This document shows positions 23,185-31,181 of a DNA stretch of 37,215 nucleotides, in pieces. Origin of the DNA: Eubacteriaceae bacterium (lineage in GTDB: Bacteria > Bacillota > Clostridia > Peptostreptococcales > Anaerovoracaceae); the NCBI GenBank assembly GCA_029012125.1, contig JAQXLM010000061.1:1-37215 (forward strand), given 5' to 3'. The stretch's first letter is position 1. Every line of letters starts with the position of its first letter. The position numbers and the translations under genes were made by a program. The notes beneath the pieces were generated by a model. The model was given only the letters and a program-made list of their open reading frames with translations. It was not told where the DNA came from and did not search any database.

Positions 23185-25188
23185 ATGGGGGATAAGGTTA
23201 AGAAATCGGAGACGGAAAAGCAGAAAAAGATTAAGAATGAGCACATAACAATGGTTGCCCGGACTTTGGACATAAGCTATGATGAAGCTAAGACGATGAT
23301 GAAAAAGCTTAAGGATAGCTATGAACTGAAGTACAGCGAGTATTGGAAAAACAGATTCTGGGAAGTTCCGGCTGCAGAACAGGAAACTGAAGCTCGCAGA
23401 ATTGTAGATAAGAGAAAAGCCAGAATTGATGCAAAAGAGCGTAGACTCAGCATTATTGTTTCGGAGACATCATTAAGTCATGATGAAGCTGCGGCTTTGA
23501 TGAAAAAGGCCAAAGATGAATATGGCATAAACAATAAAGAGTTTATGAAATCACAGCTTTACAAATATCCTGAGAATGAATTCGAAAGAGCTTACAGGGC
23601 ATATTTGCAGATAGGCAAGAATGAGTATATCACTAAGGTTGCCCAGACTATAGATATGACTTATGACGAAGCCAAGGCAATGATGAAAAAAGTCAAAGAT
23701 GAATATGGCATAAAATACGAGGACTTTGCGAAATTACAGCTATACAGCTATCCTGAGGACGAAATCGAAGGTATTTACAGGGCATATTGCGAAGAAAAGC
23801 TACAGAAACGTCGCAATAAATACATTGTCCAGGTTGCCTGGATTTTGGATATAACCTATGACGAGGCCAGAGCAATGATGAAGCCTTTAAAAGACAGCAT
23901 GGAACTGAAGTATGTAGAATACCTGAATAACAAATTCTGGGAAATACCGGAGGATGAGCAGAAAACTGCTGCAAAGAAAATCGTAAGCAGGAGAAAAGCC
24001 ACCAAAGAAGTAAAAGGGCGAAGGATTGAAACTATTGTATCGGAAACATCTCTAAGTCATGAAGAGGCTGCAGCATTGATGAATAAGGCTAGAGCTGATT
24101 ATGGCATAAGCAATAAGGAGTTTATGAGCTTACAGCTTTACAAATATCCGGAAGATCAGATTCAGGCTGTTTATGAGGCCTATTGTGAAGAGAAGAGACA
24201 GGAGACAAACGATGCCATTGAAGAGTATTATCAGCTGATTATGTCTGCTACAGGCTGGAGCAGAGAAAAGGCAGAGGAAGAGTACCATAAGGCTCGTGAA
24301 GCTCGTCATTGCACACTTAAGGAGTTCTACATCTATCATTTTTATGAATTGACAGAAGAGCAAAGAAATGATGTATTCCTTTTAAATGATTCGAAAGAGA
24401 TAATGAGGAAATTCGATACTGACAGAGTTTTTGTCTCCATAATCTGCAATAAACACAAAACAAATGAATTCTTTTCAGACTGTGTAATAAGGCCGTGGTG
24501 TAACAATCTGAAAATTACTGAAGATGAATTTAAAGAAAAGTTCAAGAACAGCCACAGAATAATATATAAACCACTGGAAGGACATAAAGGCTTTGGCATA
24601 CAGGCATATGCTCTTACACCGGAAAACATGAGTGAGGTATATGCAAAGTTGCGTCAGTTGCCTGAAGGTGTAGTGGAACAGTTTGTAAAACAGCATCCGG
24701 ATATTAATAAAATTACAGACGCTTCTCTTAATACAATTAGAGTTGTTACCATTTCATCAAATACTAAGCCTGTTACGCCTGACGGGAAAAAGTTTGACAT
24801 TGCCTATGCTGCATTTAGAATGGGCGGTGGTACTGCTATCGTAGACAATTTCCACAGTGGAGGAATTTGCGCAGTAATAAACAAAGAAACGGGAGAAATA
24901 GAGACTGATGCCGTTGACGGAATGGGTAAGGTTTTTGCCGTACACCCAATGACCAAAACCAAGATTAAAGGTTTCAAGATACCGTTTTTTAAAGAAGCTC
25001 TTGATATGGTAGAGAAGGCATGTACTGAAAGAGAAATCGAAGGATATCTGGGATGGGATGTTGCAATATCTGAAGACGGCCCTGAACTGATTGAAGTAAA
25101 TACACAGCCGGGAGTTGTGCTGATTTCTACACCTTATGCGGTAGAAAAGAAAGGCGCAATGCCAATGATGAGAAAGTATCTTGGCTGA
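23185..25188 (+). CDS. Six helical repeats fused to a sugar-transfer-type ATP-grasp domain
   Basis: A 667-residue protein. Residues 18-400 form six alpha-helical repeats of 55-70 residues, each with the pattern (I/V)-x-x-(V/T)-x-x-(L/I/S)-(D/L)-(I/S)-(S/T)-x-(D/E)-EA...MxKxK...(E)YGI/ELKY...YxxPE. Residues 405-667 match the sugar-transfer-associated ATP-grasp family (ATPgrasp_ST): IIYKPLEGHKGFGIQAY with the ATP-binding Lys, VEQFVKQH, SLNTIRVVT, a glycine-rich MGGGTAIVDNFHSGG, and the metal-binding ELIEVNTQPG. The related family was predicted to work in surface polysaccharide or peptide modification. The repeats may be a scaffold for substrate or partner enzymes. GAGGGGAG precedes the ATG. No signal peptide; cytosolic. 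Confidence 0.88.
   Translation: MGDKVKKSETEKQKKIKNEHITMVARTLDISYDEAKTMMKKLKDSYELKYSEYWKNRFWEVPAAEQETEARRIVDKRKARIDAKERRLSIIVSETSLSHDEAAALMKKAKDEYGINNKEFMKSQLYKYPENEFERAYRAYLQIGKNEYITKVAQTIDMTYDEAKAMMKKVKDEYGIKYEDFAKLQLYSYPEDEIEGIYRAYCEEKLQKRRNKYIVQVAWILDITYDEARAMMKPLKDSMELKYVEYLNNKFWEIPEDEQKTAAKKIVSRRKATKEVKGRRIETIVSETSLSHEEAAALMNKARADYGISNKEFMSLQLYKYPEDQIQAVYEAYCEEKRQETNDAIEEYYQLIMSATGWSREKAEEEYHKAREARHCTLKEFYIYHFYELTEEQRNDVFLLNDSKEIMRKFDTDRVFVSIICNKHKTNEFFSDCVIRPWCNNLKITEDEFKEKFKNSHRIIYKPLEGHKGFGIQAYALTPENMSEVYAKLRQLPEGVVEQFVKQHPDINKITDASLNTIRVVTISSNTKPVTPDGKKFDIAYAAFRMGGGTAIVDNFHSGGICAVINKETGEIETDAVDGMGKVFAVHPMTKTKIKGFKIPFFKEALDMVEKACTEREIEGYLGWDVAISEDGPELIEVNTQPGVVLISTPYAVEKKGAMPMMRKYLG
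23236..24213 (+). repeat. Intragenic duplication: helical repeats 1-2 copied as repeats 4-5
   Basis: Coding repeats lie at about residues 18-85, 86-144, 145-209, 210-278, 279-343 and 344-400. Repeats 1 and 4 share the DISYDEA/DITYDEA and NxFWE(V/I)P elements, and repeats 2 and 5 share IVSETSLSHxEAAALM and the LQLYKYPE-like end. Both pairs are offset by exactly 193 residues (579 bases), which shows a duplication of the block. Confidence 0.85.
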
Positions 25189-25219
25189 TTCCCGCTGAAG
25201 TACCAATTGAATGCTTTCA

Positions 25220-25256
25220 GGAGACCATCCATGTGAATGGTCTCCATATTTATTTG
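25220..25256 (+). terminator. Terminator of the ATP-grasp cluster
   Basis: GGAGACCAT (25220-25228) pairs with ATGGTCTCC (25237-25245) around an 8-nt loop, followed by ATATTTATTTG. It isolates the cluster from nudC. Confidence 0.8.
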
Positions 25257-25316
25257 CATTGTAATAGTGAATAATCTATATAATTAGAGAAAGAATAATA
25301 TATTATCGAGGTTAAA

Positions 25317-26132
25317 ATGATTCAGGATTTAGAAAACAAAAGACTGGCCAATGAGTTTAGAGATGTCAAAGCCATGGATCAGGATCTGGTGTTTTGCTTT
25401 GACGGTGCATGCTTTGCTTTGCAGGAGAGCGTTGACGGTAGTCTATCTCTTCCCAGGGCTTGGGATTTTCAGGCATCAAAACTTCAGTACCTGTTTTCCA
25501 TAGAAGATGACAGGTATTTCCTGGCTTTGGATGAGTCCATTCCGGAGGGATATTCTACAAAAACCTTCAGAGAAATAAGAACAGCAGGAAATAAGGAGCT
25601 TGCATTTGCTACTGCAACTGCATACCATCTGTACCAATGGTACAGAGATAACAGGTTTTGCGGACGATGCGGCAAGCCACTGGTTCACAGCCATATGGAA
25701 CGAATGCTGAGATGTGATCATTGCGGTAACAGCGTTTATCCTAAGATAGCACCGGCGGTTATAGTTGGAATTACCAACGGCGATAAGATTTTGATGACAA
25801 AGTACAGCGGAAGAGACTATACTCGCTACGCACTGGTTGCCGGTTTTACAGAAATCGGCGAAACGGCAGAGCAGACTGTGGAAAGAGAGGTCATGGAAGA
25901 AGTTGGCCTGAAAGTCAAGAACATAAGATACTATAAGAGTCAGCCATGGGGAAGCGATAGCAACCTGCTGCTGGGTTTTTTCTGCGACCTTGATGGGAAG
26001 GAAAAGATAACCATAGATGAACAGGAGCTTTCCGAAGCAGAATGGTTTCATCGCGACGAAATGAATGTAGAAGATGACGGCATCAGTTTGACAAGAGAAA
26101 TGATGATGGCGTTCAAAAGGGGCGAATACTAA
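25317..26132 (+). CDS. nudC: NAD+ diphosphatase (NudC-type Nudix hydrolase)
   Basis: A 271-residue hydrolase that splits NAD(H) into NMN(H) and AMP, and in the family also removes NAD caps from RNA. A zinc ribbon is formed by Cys115/118 and Cys133/136 (CGRCG, CDHCG). The Nudix box GFTEIGETAEQTVEREVMEEVG lies at about 176-197. The family tag after it is SQPWGSDSN, a variant of the usual SQPWPFPxS found in characterised NudC, which may alter NAD specificity. The ribosome site is CGAGG. It is followed after 3 bases by trxB, so the two are cotranscribed, a pairing that fits redox cofactor housekeeping. Confidence 0.9.
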   Translation: MIQDLENKRLANEFRDVKAMDQDLVFCFDGACFALQESVDGSLSLPRAWDFQASKLQYLFSIEDDRYFLALDESIPEGYSTKTFREIRTAGNKELAFATATAYHLYQWYRDNRFCGRCGKPLVHSHMERMLRCDHCGNSVYPKIAPAVIVGITNGDKILMTKYSGRDYTRYALVAGFTEIGETAEQTVEREVMEEVGLKVKNIRYYKSQPWGSDSNLLLGFFCDLDGKEKITIDEQELSEAEWFHRDEMNVEDDGISLTREMMMAFKRGEY

Positions 26133-26135
26133 AGA

Positions 26136-27062
26136 ATGGGGATTAGAGAAATCTATGATATTGGAATAATCGGAGGGGGAACGGCAGGTCTGACAGCGGC
26201 TATTTACGGAGCACGGGCCGGCCGTTCCGTTGTTTTGGCAGAAGAAAAGGTATATGGTGGCAGTATTATAAGCACCGACAAAATTGAAAACTACCCCGGA
26301 ATAGAATCTCTATCCGGAGCAGAATTTGCAGAAGGATTGTATAGTCAGGCGAAAAAAATGGAAATTGATTTCCGAAGCTGCCGTGTTACCGGCATAGGCA
26401 TCAAAGACGACAGGCTGAAGGAAATTCAATATGAGGGAGGTTCCATATTTGCCCGAACGGTTATAATTGCTGTAGGTACCAGGCCAAGAAAGCTGGGACT
26501 TGCAAATGAGGAGTATTTTATCGGGAAAGGCATGTCCTATTGTGCCACCTGCGATGGTGCCTTCTTTCGAGGAAAGACGGTCGCCGTAATAGGAGGAGGC
26601 AATTCTGCCCTTGGGGAGACTGCGTTTCTGTCAAGAATTGCAAAAAAGGTAATTTTGATAAATAGAAAGGATTCTTTTTCCGGTGAAGAAACAGTCATGA
26701 GAACTGTTAACGGACTATCTAATGTGGAGATATTACTGAAAACTCAGGTGGTGATGCTTTCCGGCGACGGTCGTGTTGAGAGCATGGTAATTGAGAATAC
26801 AGATTCCGGAGAAAGAAAAGAGATAAGTGTAAACGGAGTTTTCCCTGCTATTGGGTATGAGCCTAACAATATGAACTTTGATAACGTGGTTGAATTAGAC
26901 CATGGGGGATATATAATAACCGATGAAAAACGTCAGACCAAAACACCGGGAATCTTTGCTGCAGGAGATGCCATACGGAAAAATTACAGACAACTTACAA
27001 CCGCTGCAGCAGACGGTACAATTGCAGCTTTGTCAGCGTCAAAGTATCTCGAGATGGAGTGA
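26136..27062 (+). CDS. trxB: Thioredoxin-disulfide reductase
   Basis: A 308-residue flavoprotein that passes NADPH electrons to thioredoxin. It has an FAD motif GGGTAGLTAAIYGARAG at the start (GGGTAG instead of the usual GxGPAG), the redox-active pair Cys136/Cys139 in SYCATCDG, the NADPH-binding GGGNSALGE, and the C-terminal FAD contact FAAGDA. Full family length. AGGGGCGAAT from the end of nudC provides the ribosome site. The terminator overlaps the stop codon. No thioredoxin gene is present in the window. Confidence 0.92.
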   Translation: MGIREIYDIGIIGGGTAGLTAAIYGARAGRSVVLAEEKVYGGSIISTDKIENYPGIESLSGAEFAEGLYSQAKKMEIDFRSCRVTGIGIKDDRLKEIQYEGGSIFARTVIIAVGTRPRKLGLANEEYFIGKGMSYCATCDGAFFRGKTVAVIGGGNSALGETAFLSRIAKKVILINRKDSFSGEETVMRTVNGLSNVEILLKTQVVMLSGDGRVESMVIENTDSGERKEISVNGVFPAIGYEPNNMNFDNVVELDHGGYIITDEKRQTKTPGIFAAGDAIRKNYRQLTTAAADGTIAALSASKYLEME

Positions 27063-27080
27063 TTCCATCTCTTTTTCTTT
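27051..27080 (+). terminator. Terminator overlapping the trxB stop
   Basis: GAGATGGA (27051-27058) pairs with TCCATCTC (27064-27071), with a 5-nt loop, followed by TTTTTCTTT. The 5' arm is inside the last trxB codons. Confidence 0.85.
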
Positions 27081-27091
27081 ACAGTAAGAGA

Positions 27092-27121
27092 TAGACAGAA
27101 GGTGAAGTTTTGTGCTATAAT
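27092..27121 (+). promoter_or_regulatory. Promoter of the pyrH-polC operon
   Basis: -35 TAGACA (27092-27097), an 18-bp spacer, and -10 TATAAT (27116-27121) with TG one base upstream (TGCTATAAT). The leader to pyrH is about 30 bases. Confidence 0.7.
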
Positions 27122-27157
27122 CATTTAAGCAAATTAATGCACAAAAGGAGACGCATT

Positions 27158-27862
27158 ATGGAACCAAAATACAGACGCGTTCTTCTGAAAATCAGTGGTG
27201 AAGCACTTGCAGGAGAACAGAAATTTGGAATCAACGAAGAAATGGTTAAGAAAGTTGCTTCTCAGGTTAAGGAAATCCATGACCTGGGGGTTGAAGTTGC
27301 CATCGTAGTGGGCGGCGGTAATTTCTGGAGAGGCAGAACCAGCAAGGATATGGACAGAGCAACAGCAGATTATATGGGAATGCTGGCAACTGTTATGAAC
27401 TCCCTGGCTCTTCAGGACGGATTGCTGGCTGCAGGAGTTAAGGCGAGAGTTCAGACTGCAATTGAAATGACCGAGATTGCTGAATCTTATGCCAGAAGAA
27501 AGGCAATAAGTGAACTGGAACAGAAGGATGTGGTAATCTTCGGTGCAGGAACGGGAAGTCCTTTCTTCTCTACTGACACAACAGCAGCATTAAGGGCAGT
27601 TGAAGTTGATGCGGACATTATTCTTTTAGCGAAAAATGTCGACGCAGTATATTCAGATGACCCTCAGACTAATCCAAATGCAGTAAAGTTTGATGAGCTT
27701 ACACATATGGAGGTTCTTGAGAAAGATCTGAAGGTTATGGATTTAACCGCAGCTACATTGTGCAAAGATAATAACATTGCAATTCACGTTTTCGGCGTTG
27801 CTGATGAGGGAAATATCCTTAAGGCAGTATGCGGTGAGAAAATTGGTACACTTATAAAATAG
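27158..27862 (+). CDS. pyrH: UMP kinase
   Basis: A 234-residue bacterial-type UMP kinase of the amino acid kinase fold that makes UDP for nucleotide and wall precursor synthesis. It has [13 protein letters not shown] at the N-terminus, the GGGNFWRG phosphate-binding loop, [14 protein letters not shown] for UMP binding, and the ATP region [18 protein letters not shown] 27158 follows AAAAGGAGACGC; the upstream in-frame GTG has no ribosome site. First gene of the pyrH-frr-uppS-cdsA-dxr-rseP-ispG-polC operon. Confidence 0.97.
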   Translation: MEPKYRRVLLKISGEALAGEQKFGINEEMVKKVASQVKEIHDLGVEVAIVVGGGNFWRGRTSKDMDRATADYMGMLATVMNSLALQDGLLAAGVKARVQTAIEMTEIAESYARRKAISELEQKDVVIFGAGTGSPFFSTDTTAALRAVEVDADIILLAKNVDAVYSDDPQTNPNAVKFDELTHMEVLEKDLKVMDLTAATLCKDNNIAIHVFGVADEGNILKAVCGEKIGTLIK

Positions 27863-27873
27863 GAGGAACGACG

Positions 27874-28428
27874 ATGAGCCATTCACACAAAACTTTAGAA
27901 GAAAGAATTGAAAGAAGTATTTCAGTTTTAAAAGAGGATTTAAACACAGTAAGAGCAGGAAGAGCTAATCCTGCAATTCTGGACAAGGTAATGGTAGACT
28001 ATTACGGATGTCCTACACCATTAAAGAACCTGTCCAATATTACAGTACCTGATCCAAGAACTCTTATGATTTCACCTTTTGACACTAAGAGTATCGGTGA
28101 TATTGAAAAGGCAATCAACATTGCAGGCATCGGCATTACACCTACAAACGACGGAAAAGTTATCAGACTTGCAATCCCTCAGCTTACTGAAGAGAGAAGA
28201 AAAGAACTGACCAAGACTACTAAGAAGATGGGTGAAGATGCTAAGGTTGCTGTAAGAAATCTTAGAAGAGATGCAAATGAACAGCTTAAGAAGAGTCAGA
28301 AGGATGGAGAAATAACAGAAGACGATTTAAAGAAAGATTTAGATAAAGTTCAGAAGACTGTTGAGGCAGCAATTAAGAAAATTGACGATATTGTTGCTGT
28401 AAAGGATAAGGAAATCCTGGAAGTATAA
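27874..28428 (+). CDS. frr: Ribosome recycling factor
   Basis: A 184-residue factor that with EF-G splits terminated ribosomes. Conserved stretches are VRAGRANPAILDKVMVDYYG, the PDPRTLMISPFD turn in the second domain, and RRKELTKTTKKMGEDAKVAVR in the long three-helix bundle. Usual length (185). AGGAGGAACGACG gives a strong start. It lies 11 bases after pyrH. Confidence 0.97.
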   Translation: MSHSHKTLEERIERSISVLKEDLNTVRAGRANPAILDKVMVDYYGCPTPLKNLSNITVPDPRTLMISPFDTKSIGDIEKAINIAGIGITPTNDGKVIRLAIPQLTEERRKELTKTTKKMGEDAKVAVRNLRRDANEQLKKSQKDGEITEDDLKKDLDKVQKTVEAAIKKIDDIVAVKDKEILEV

Positions 28429-28454
28429 AATCGTTCATATATGAAAATCATGAA

Positions 28455-28479
28455 GGGCTGTTTCCGAAAGAAACAGCCC
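28455..28479 (+). terminator. Hairpin between frr and uppS (weak or conditional terminator)
   Basis: A 9-bp stem GGGCTGTTT / AAACAGCCC with a 7-nt loop, followed by ACAAGTTTATAAC with no T-run. More likely an mRNA stability or partial attenuation element than a full stop, since the operon continues. Confidence 0.4.
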
Positions 28480-28514
28480 ACAAGTTTATAACTCATAAAA
28501 TAGGGGAAAAGATT

Positions 28515-29243
28515 ATGATAGACAGGAACAGAGTACCTGAACACGTCGCTATAATAATGGACGGTAACGGAAGATGGGCTAAGAAGAGACTTCTACCGAG
28601 AGTGGCGGGACATAATGCAGGTATGTTGGCAATGAAGGAAATAGTAAAGGTCTCATCAACATTAGGAGTTAAGCATCTGACAGTTTATGCTTTTTCAACA
28701 GAAAACTGGAAGAGAACCGAAGATGAAATCAGCGGTATTTTTAAGCTACTGATTAAATACGTAGACAGTGAGCTTGACGAATTGAACGAGAACAACGTAA
28801 AGGTAAGAATTCTCGGAGATTATAGCGTTATTCCGAAGGCTGCAATAGACAGACTTGAAAAATCACTGAAGACCACATGTAATAATACAGGGTTACAGTT
28901 TAACATAGCTTTGAACTATGGAAGCAGAGCAGAAATAGTGAGAGCGGTCAATAGAATAAACAGGGATGTGAAGGAAGGCATACTGCCTGAAGACACAGAA
29001 GTTACAGAAGAGCTGATAAGCAGATACCTGTACACAGGTGAAGAGAACGGAAATATTCCTGATCCGGACCTGATTATCAGAACAAGTGGAGAGGAAAGAT
29101 TATCAAACTTCCTGCTGTGGCAAAGCGCATACAGCGAATTTGCATTTACCGACGTGCTGTGGCCTGACTTTACACCAACAGAATATGAAAGATTGATCGA
29201 AGTATATCAGAACAGAGATCGAAGATTTGGAGGAAGAAAATAA
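28515..29243 (+). CDS. uppS: Isoprenyl transferase (undecaprenyl diphosphate synthase)
   Basis: A 242-residue cis-prenyltransferase that builds the C55 lipid carrier for peptidoglycan and teichoic acids. The catalytic region is HVAIIMDGNGRWAKKR with the Mg-binding Asp, then YAFSTENWKR, and the C-terminal RTSGEERLSNFLLWQ plus AYSEFAF. Family length. GGGGAAAAG before the ATG. The gap after frr (86 bases) contains the hairpin at 28455; the cdsA ATG lies one base past its stop. Confidence 0.96.
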   Translation: MIDRNRVPEHVAIIMDGNGRWAKKRLLPRVAGHNAGMLAMKEIVKVSSTLGVKHLTVYAFSTENWKRTEDEISGIFKLLIKYVDSELDELNENNVKVRILGDYSVIPKAAIDRLEKSLKTTCNNTGLQFNIALNYGSRAEIVRAVNRINRDVKEGILPEDTEVTEELISRYLYTGEENGNIPDPDLIIRTSGEERLSNFLLWQSAYSEFAFTDVLWPDFTPTEYERLIEVYQNRDRRFGGRK

Positions 29244-29244
29244 C

Positions 29245-30030
29245 ATGAAAACCAGAATTATTTCAGGACTGGTAATGGTACCACTTCTAATATTTGTATA
29301 TCTTGGAGGTTATCCGCTGCTGGCAATGTGCGTTCTTATCGGAATTATCGGAGTAAAGGAGTTCTATGACGGCTTCAGAGCTATGGGGATAAATCCTTCC
29401 CTAAATATAGCATTGGCATCAGCTTTTGTTCTATATGTGATTAACGGACTTGCTCCGGGCAACTTTGAACTCATTTGTGCATGGTTTGCGGGAAGCATAA
29501 TGCTCAGCTCTCTTTACATGTTTAAAACCACAGAGAGAACACCTCTGGATGCAATGGCAACCATGATTGGAATAATATATGTAATATTCTTCTCGTTCCA
29601 TGTGGTACTTGTGGATCAGAATGAGGTTTACTCTGTGCTAATCTGGCTGGTGCTGCTATCAGCATTTTGTACGGATATCTTTGCATACTTCAGCGGTTAT
29701 TTCTTTGGAAAGCACAAGCTTTGTCCTAATCTAAGTCCAAAGAAGACCATAGAAGGAGCAATAGGAGGAACCTTGGGCAGTGTAATCTGTTCAGGATTAT
29801 TCGGATACTTTGTTGTACCTTCCATATGGTGGCACTGCCTGATTATGGGTCTTATTGCAGCTGTATTCTCACAGTTCGGAGATTTAACGGCAAGTGCGTA
29901 CAAGAGAAAGATGGGCATTAAGGATTACGGAAATCTGATTCCGGGACACGGTGGTATTATGGACAGATTTGACAGCGTTCTGTTTACTGCTCCAATAATC
30001 TACTATTACATTGCAATAGTACTTATGTAA
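29245..30030 (+). CDS. cdsA: Phosphatidate cytidylyltransferase
   Basis: A 261-residue integral membrane enzyme that makes CDP-diacylglycerol. About seven hydrophobic segments begin at residue 3. The C-terminal CDP-alcohol synthase signature is present: SQFGDLTASAYKRKMGIKD, then LIPGHGGIMDRFDS. ATG 29245 is chosen because TTGGAGGAAG within the uppS end is correctly spaced; the longer frame starting at 29227 has no ribosome site. Confidence 0.95.
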   Translation: MKTRIISGLVMVPLLIFVYLGGYPLLAMCVLIGIIGVKEFYDGFRAMGINPSLNIALASAFVLYVINGLAPGNFELICAWFAGSIMLSSLYMFKTTERTPLDAMATMIGIIYVIFFSFHVVLVDQNEVYSVLIWLVLLSAFCTDIFAYFSGYFFGKHKLCPNLSPKKTIEGAIGGTLGSVICSGLFGYFVVPSIWWHCLIMGLIAAVFSQFGDLTASAYKRKMGIKDYGNLIPGHGGIMDRFDSVLFTAPIIYYYIAIVLM

Positions 30031-30041
30031 GAGGTATATAA

Positions 30042-31181
30042 ATGAAAAAGGTAGCAATACTTGGAAGTACAGGCTCTATAGGAACTCAGGCTCTGGATGT
30101 AATCAGAGGAAGAAGAGCAGATTTTGAGATTACTGCTTTAACATGTGGTACCAATATAGAGCTTATTACTGAGCAGATAAAAGAATTTAATCCTAAGATT
30201 GTGGCAGTAGGCAGTGCAGAAGATGCGGGAAGACTGCAGAGTATCTTTCCTGAGCTGGACATATATTATGGTGAAGAAGGACAGATTACAGCAGCAGAAT
30301 CAGAAGGAGATATTCTCCTCAATTCATTAATGGGAATGAGAGGCCTTGTTCCAACCTACAGAGCCATAGAAATGGGTAAGGATATCGCCCTTGCAAACAA
30401 GGAAACACTGGTTGCCGGTGGTCAGGTTGTAATGGATGCGGTTTCAAGGAATAACGTAAAAATGCTGCCTGTGGACAGTGAACACAGTGCTATTTTTCAG
30501 TGCCTGGAAGGCAACAAAGGTAAAAAAATCAGCAAAATTCTGTTGACTGCGTCCGGAGGCCCCTTCCGCGGATATTCCATGGAGGAATTGGAAAAAGTTA
30601 CTCTTTCACAGGCTTTGAAACATCCAAAGTGGACTATGGGACGAAAGATTACCATAGACTCTGCTACAATGATGAACAAAGGACTGGAAGTTATAGAGGC
30701 AAAATGGCTCTTTGATGTACCTCTTGACAGAATTCAGATACTGGTGCACCCACAGAGCATCGTTCATTCCGCAGTGGAATTTGAAGACACCTCTGTAATT
30801 GCACAGCTGGGACTTCCTGATATGAGGATACCTATCAGCGTAGCGTTGGGATACCCTGACAGAATCCCATACTGTGGAAAAGGACTCGATTTCTTCAGGG
30901 AGGGAGCAACTCTTACCTTTGAAGAACCAAATCCTGAGGTTTTCAGGTGTATTAAACTGGCATATCAGGCTTCAGAAGCAGGAGGCAGTTATCCGGTAGT
31001 GCTTAACGGTGCCAACGAGGTGCTGGTAGAAAAGTTCTTAAACGAGGAAATATCATTTATAGATATTCAGAGAACACTGGAAGAAATGTTAGAAAAGCAT
31101 AATCCTACATATAATTTAGGATTGGAAGATATTATTAATATTGACCAGGAAATTCGTAAGGAGATTAGAGAAAAAATATGA
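30042..31181 (+). CDS. dxr: 1-deoxy-D-xylulose 5-phosphate reductoisomerase
   Basis: A 379-residue enzyme of the MEP isoprenoid pathway that converts DXP to MEP with NADPH. It has the N-terminal dinucleotide loop GSTGSIGTQALDV, ANKETLVAGG, the metal-binding PVDSEHSAIFQCL, SGGPFRG, and MGRKITIDSATMMNKGLE. Full length. AGAGGTATATA before the ATG. The stop overlaps rseP by 4 bases. With ispG in the same operon, it commits this organism to MEP-derived isoprenoids, supplying UppS upstream. Confidence 0.97.
   Translation: MKKVAILGSTGSIGTQALDVIRGRRADFEITALTCGTNIELITEQIKEFNPKIVAVGSAEDAGRLQSIFPELDIYYGEEGQITAAESEGDILLNSLMGMRGLVPTYRAIEMGKDIALANKETLVAGGQVVMDAVSRNNVKMLPVDSEHSAIFQCLEGNKGKKISKILLTASGGPFRGYSMEELEKVTLSQALKHPKWTMGRKITIDSATMMNKGLEVIEAKWLFDVPLDRIQILVHPQSIVHSAVEFEDTSVIAQLGLPDMRIPISVALGYPDRIPYCGKGLDFFREGATLTFEEPNPEVFRCIKLAYQASEAGGSYPVVLNGANEVLVEKFLNEEISFIDIQRTLEEMLEKHNPTYNLGLEDIINIDQEIRKEIREKI

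Noticed and set aside
19312-25190. RiPP-type cluster with a precursor peptide modified by the ATP-grasp enzymes
   Set aside because: Gaps are 24 and 10 bases and the leader about 60 bases; no small ORF with a leader/core layout is seen.
28455-28479. Hairpin between frr and uppS as a strong terminator splitting the operon
   Set aside because: It lacks a T-run, and uppS has no convincing promoter of its own.
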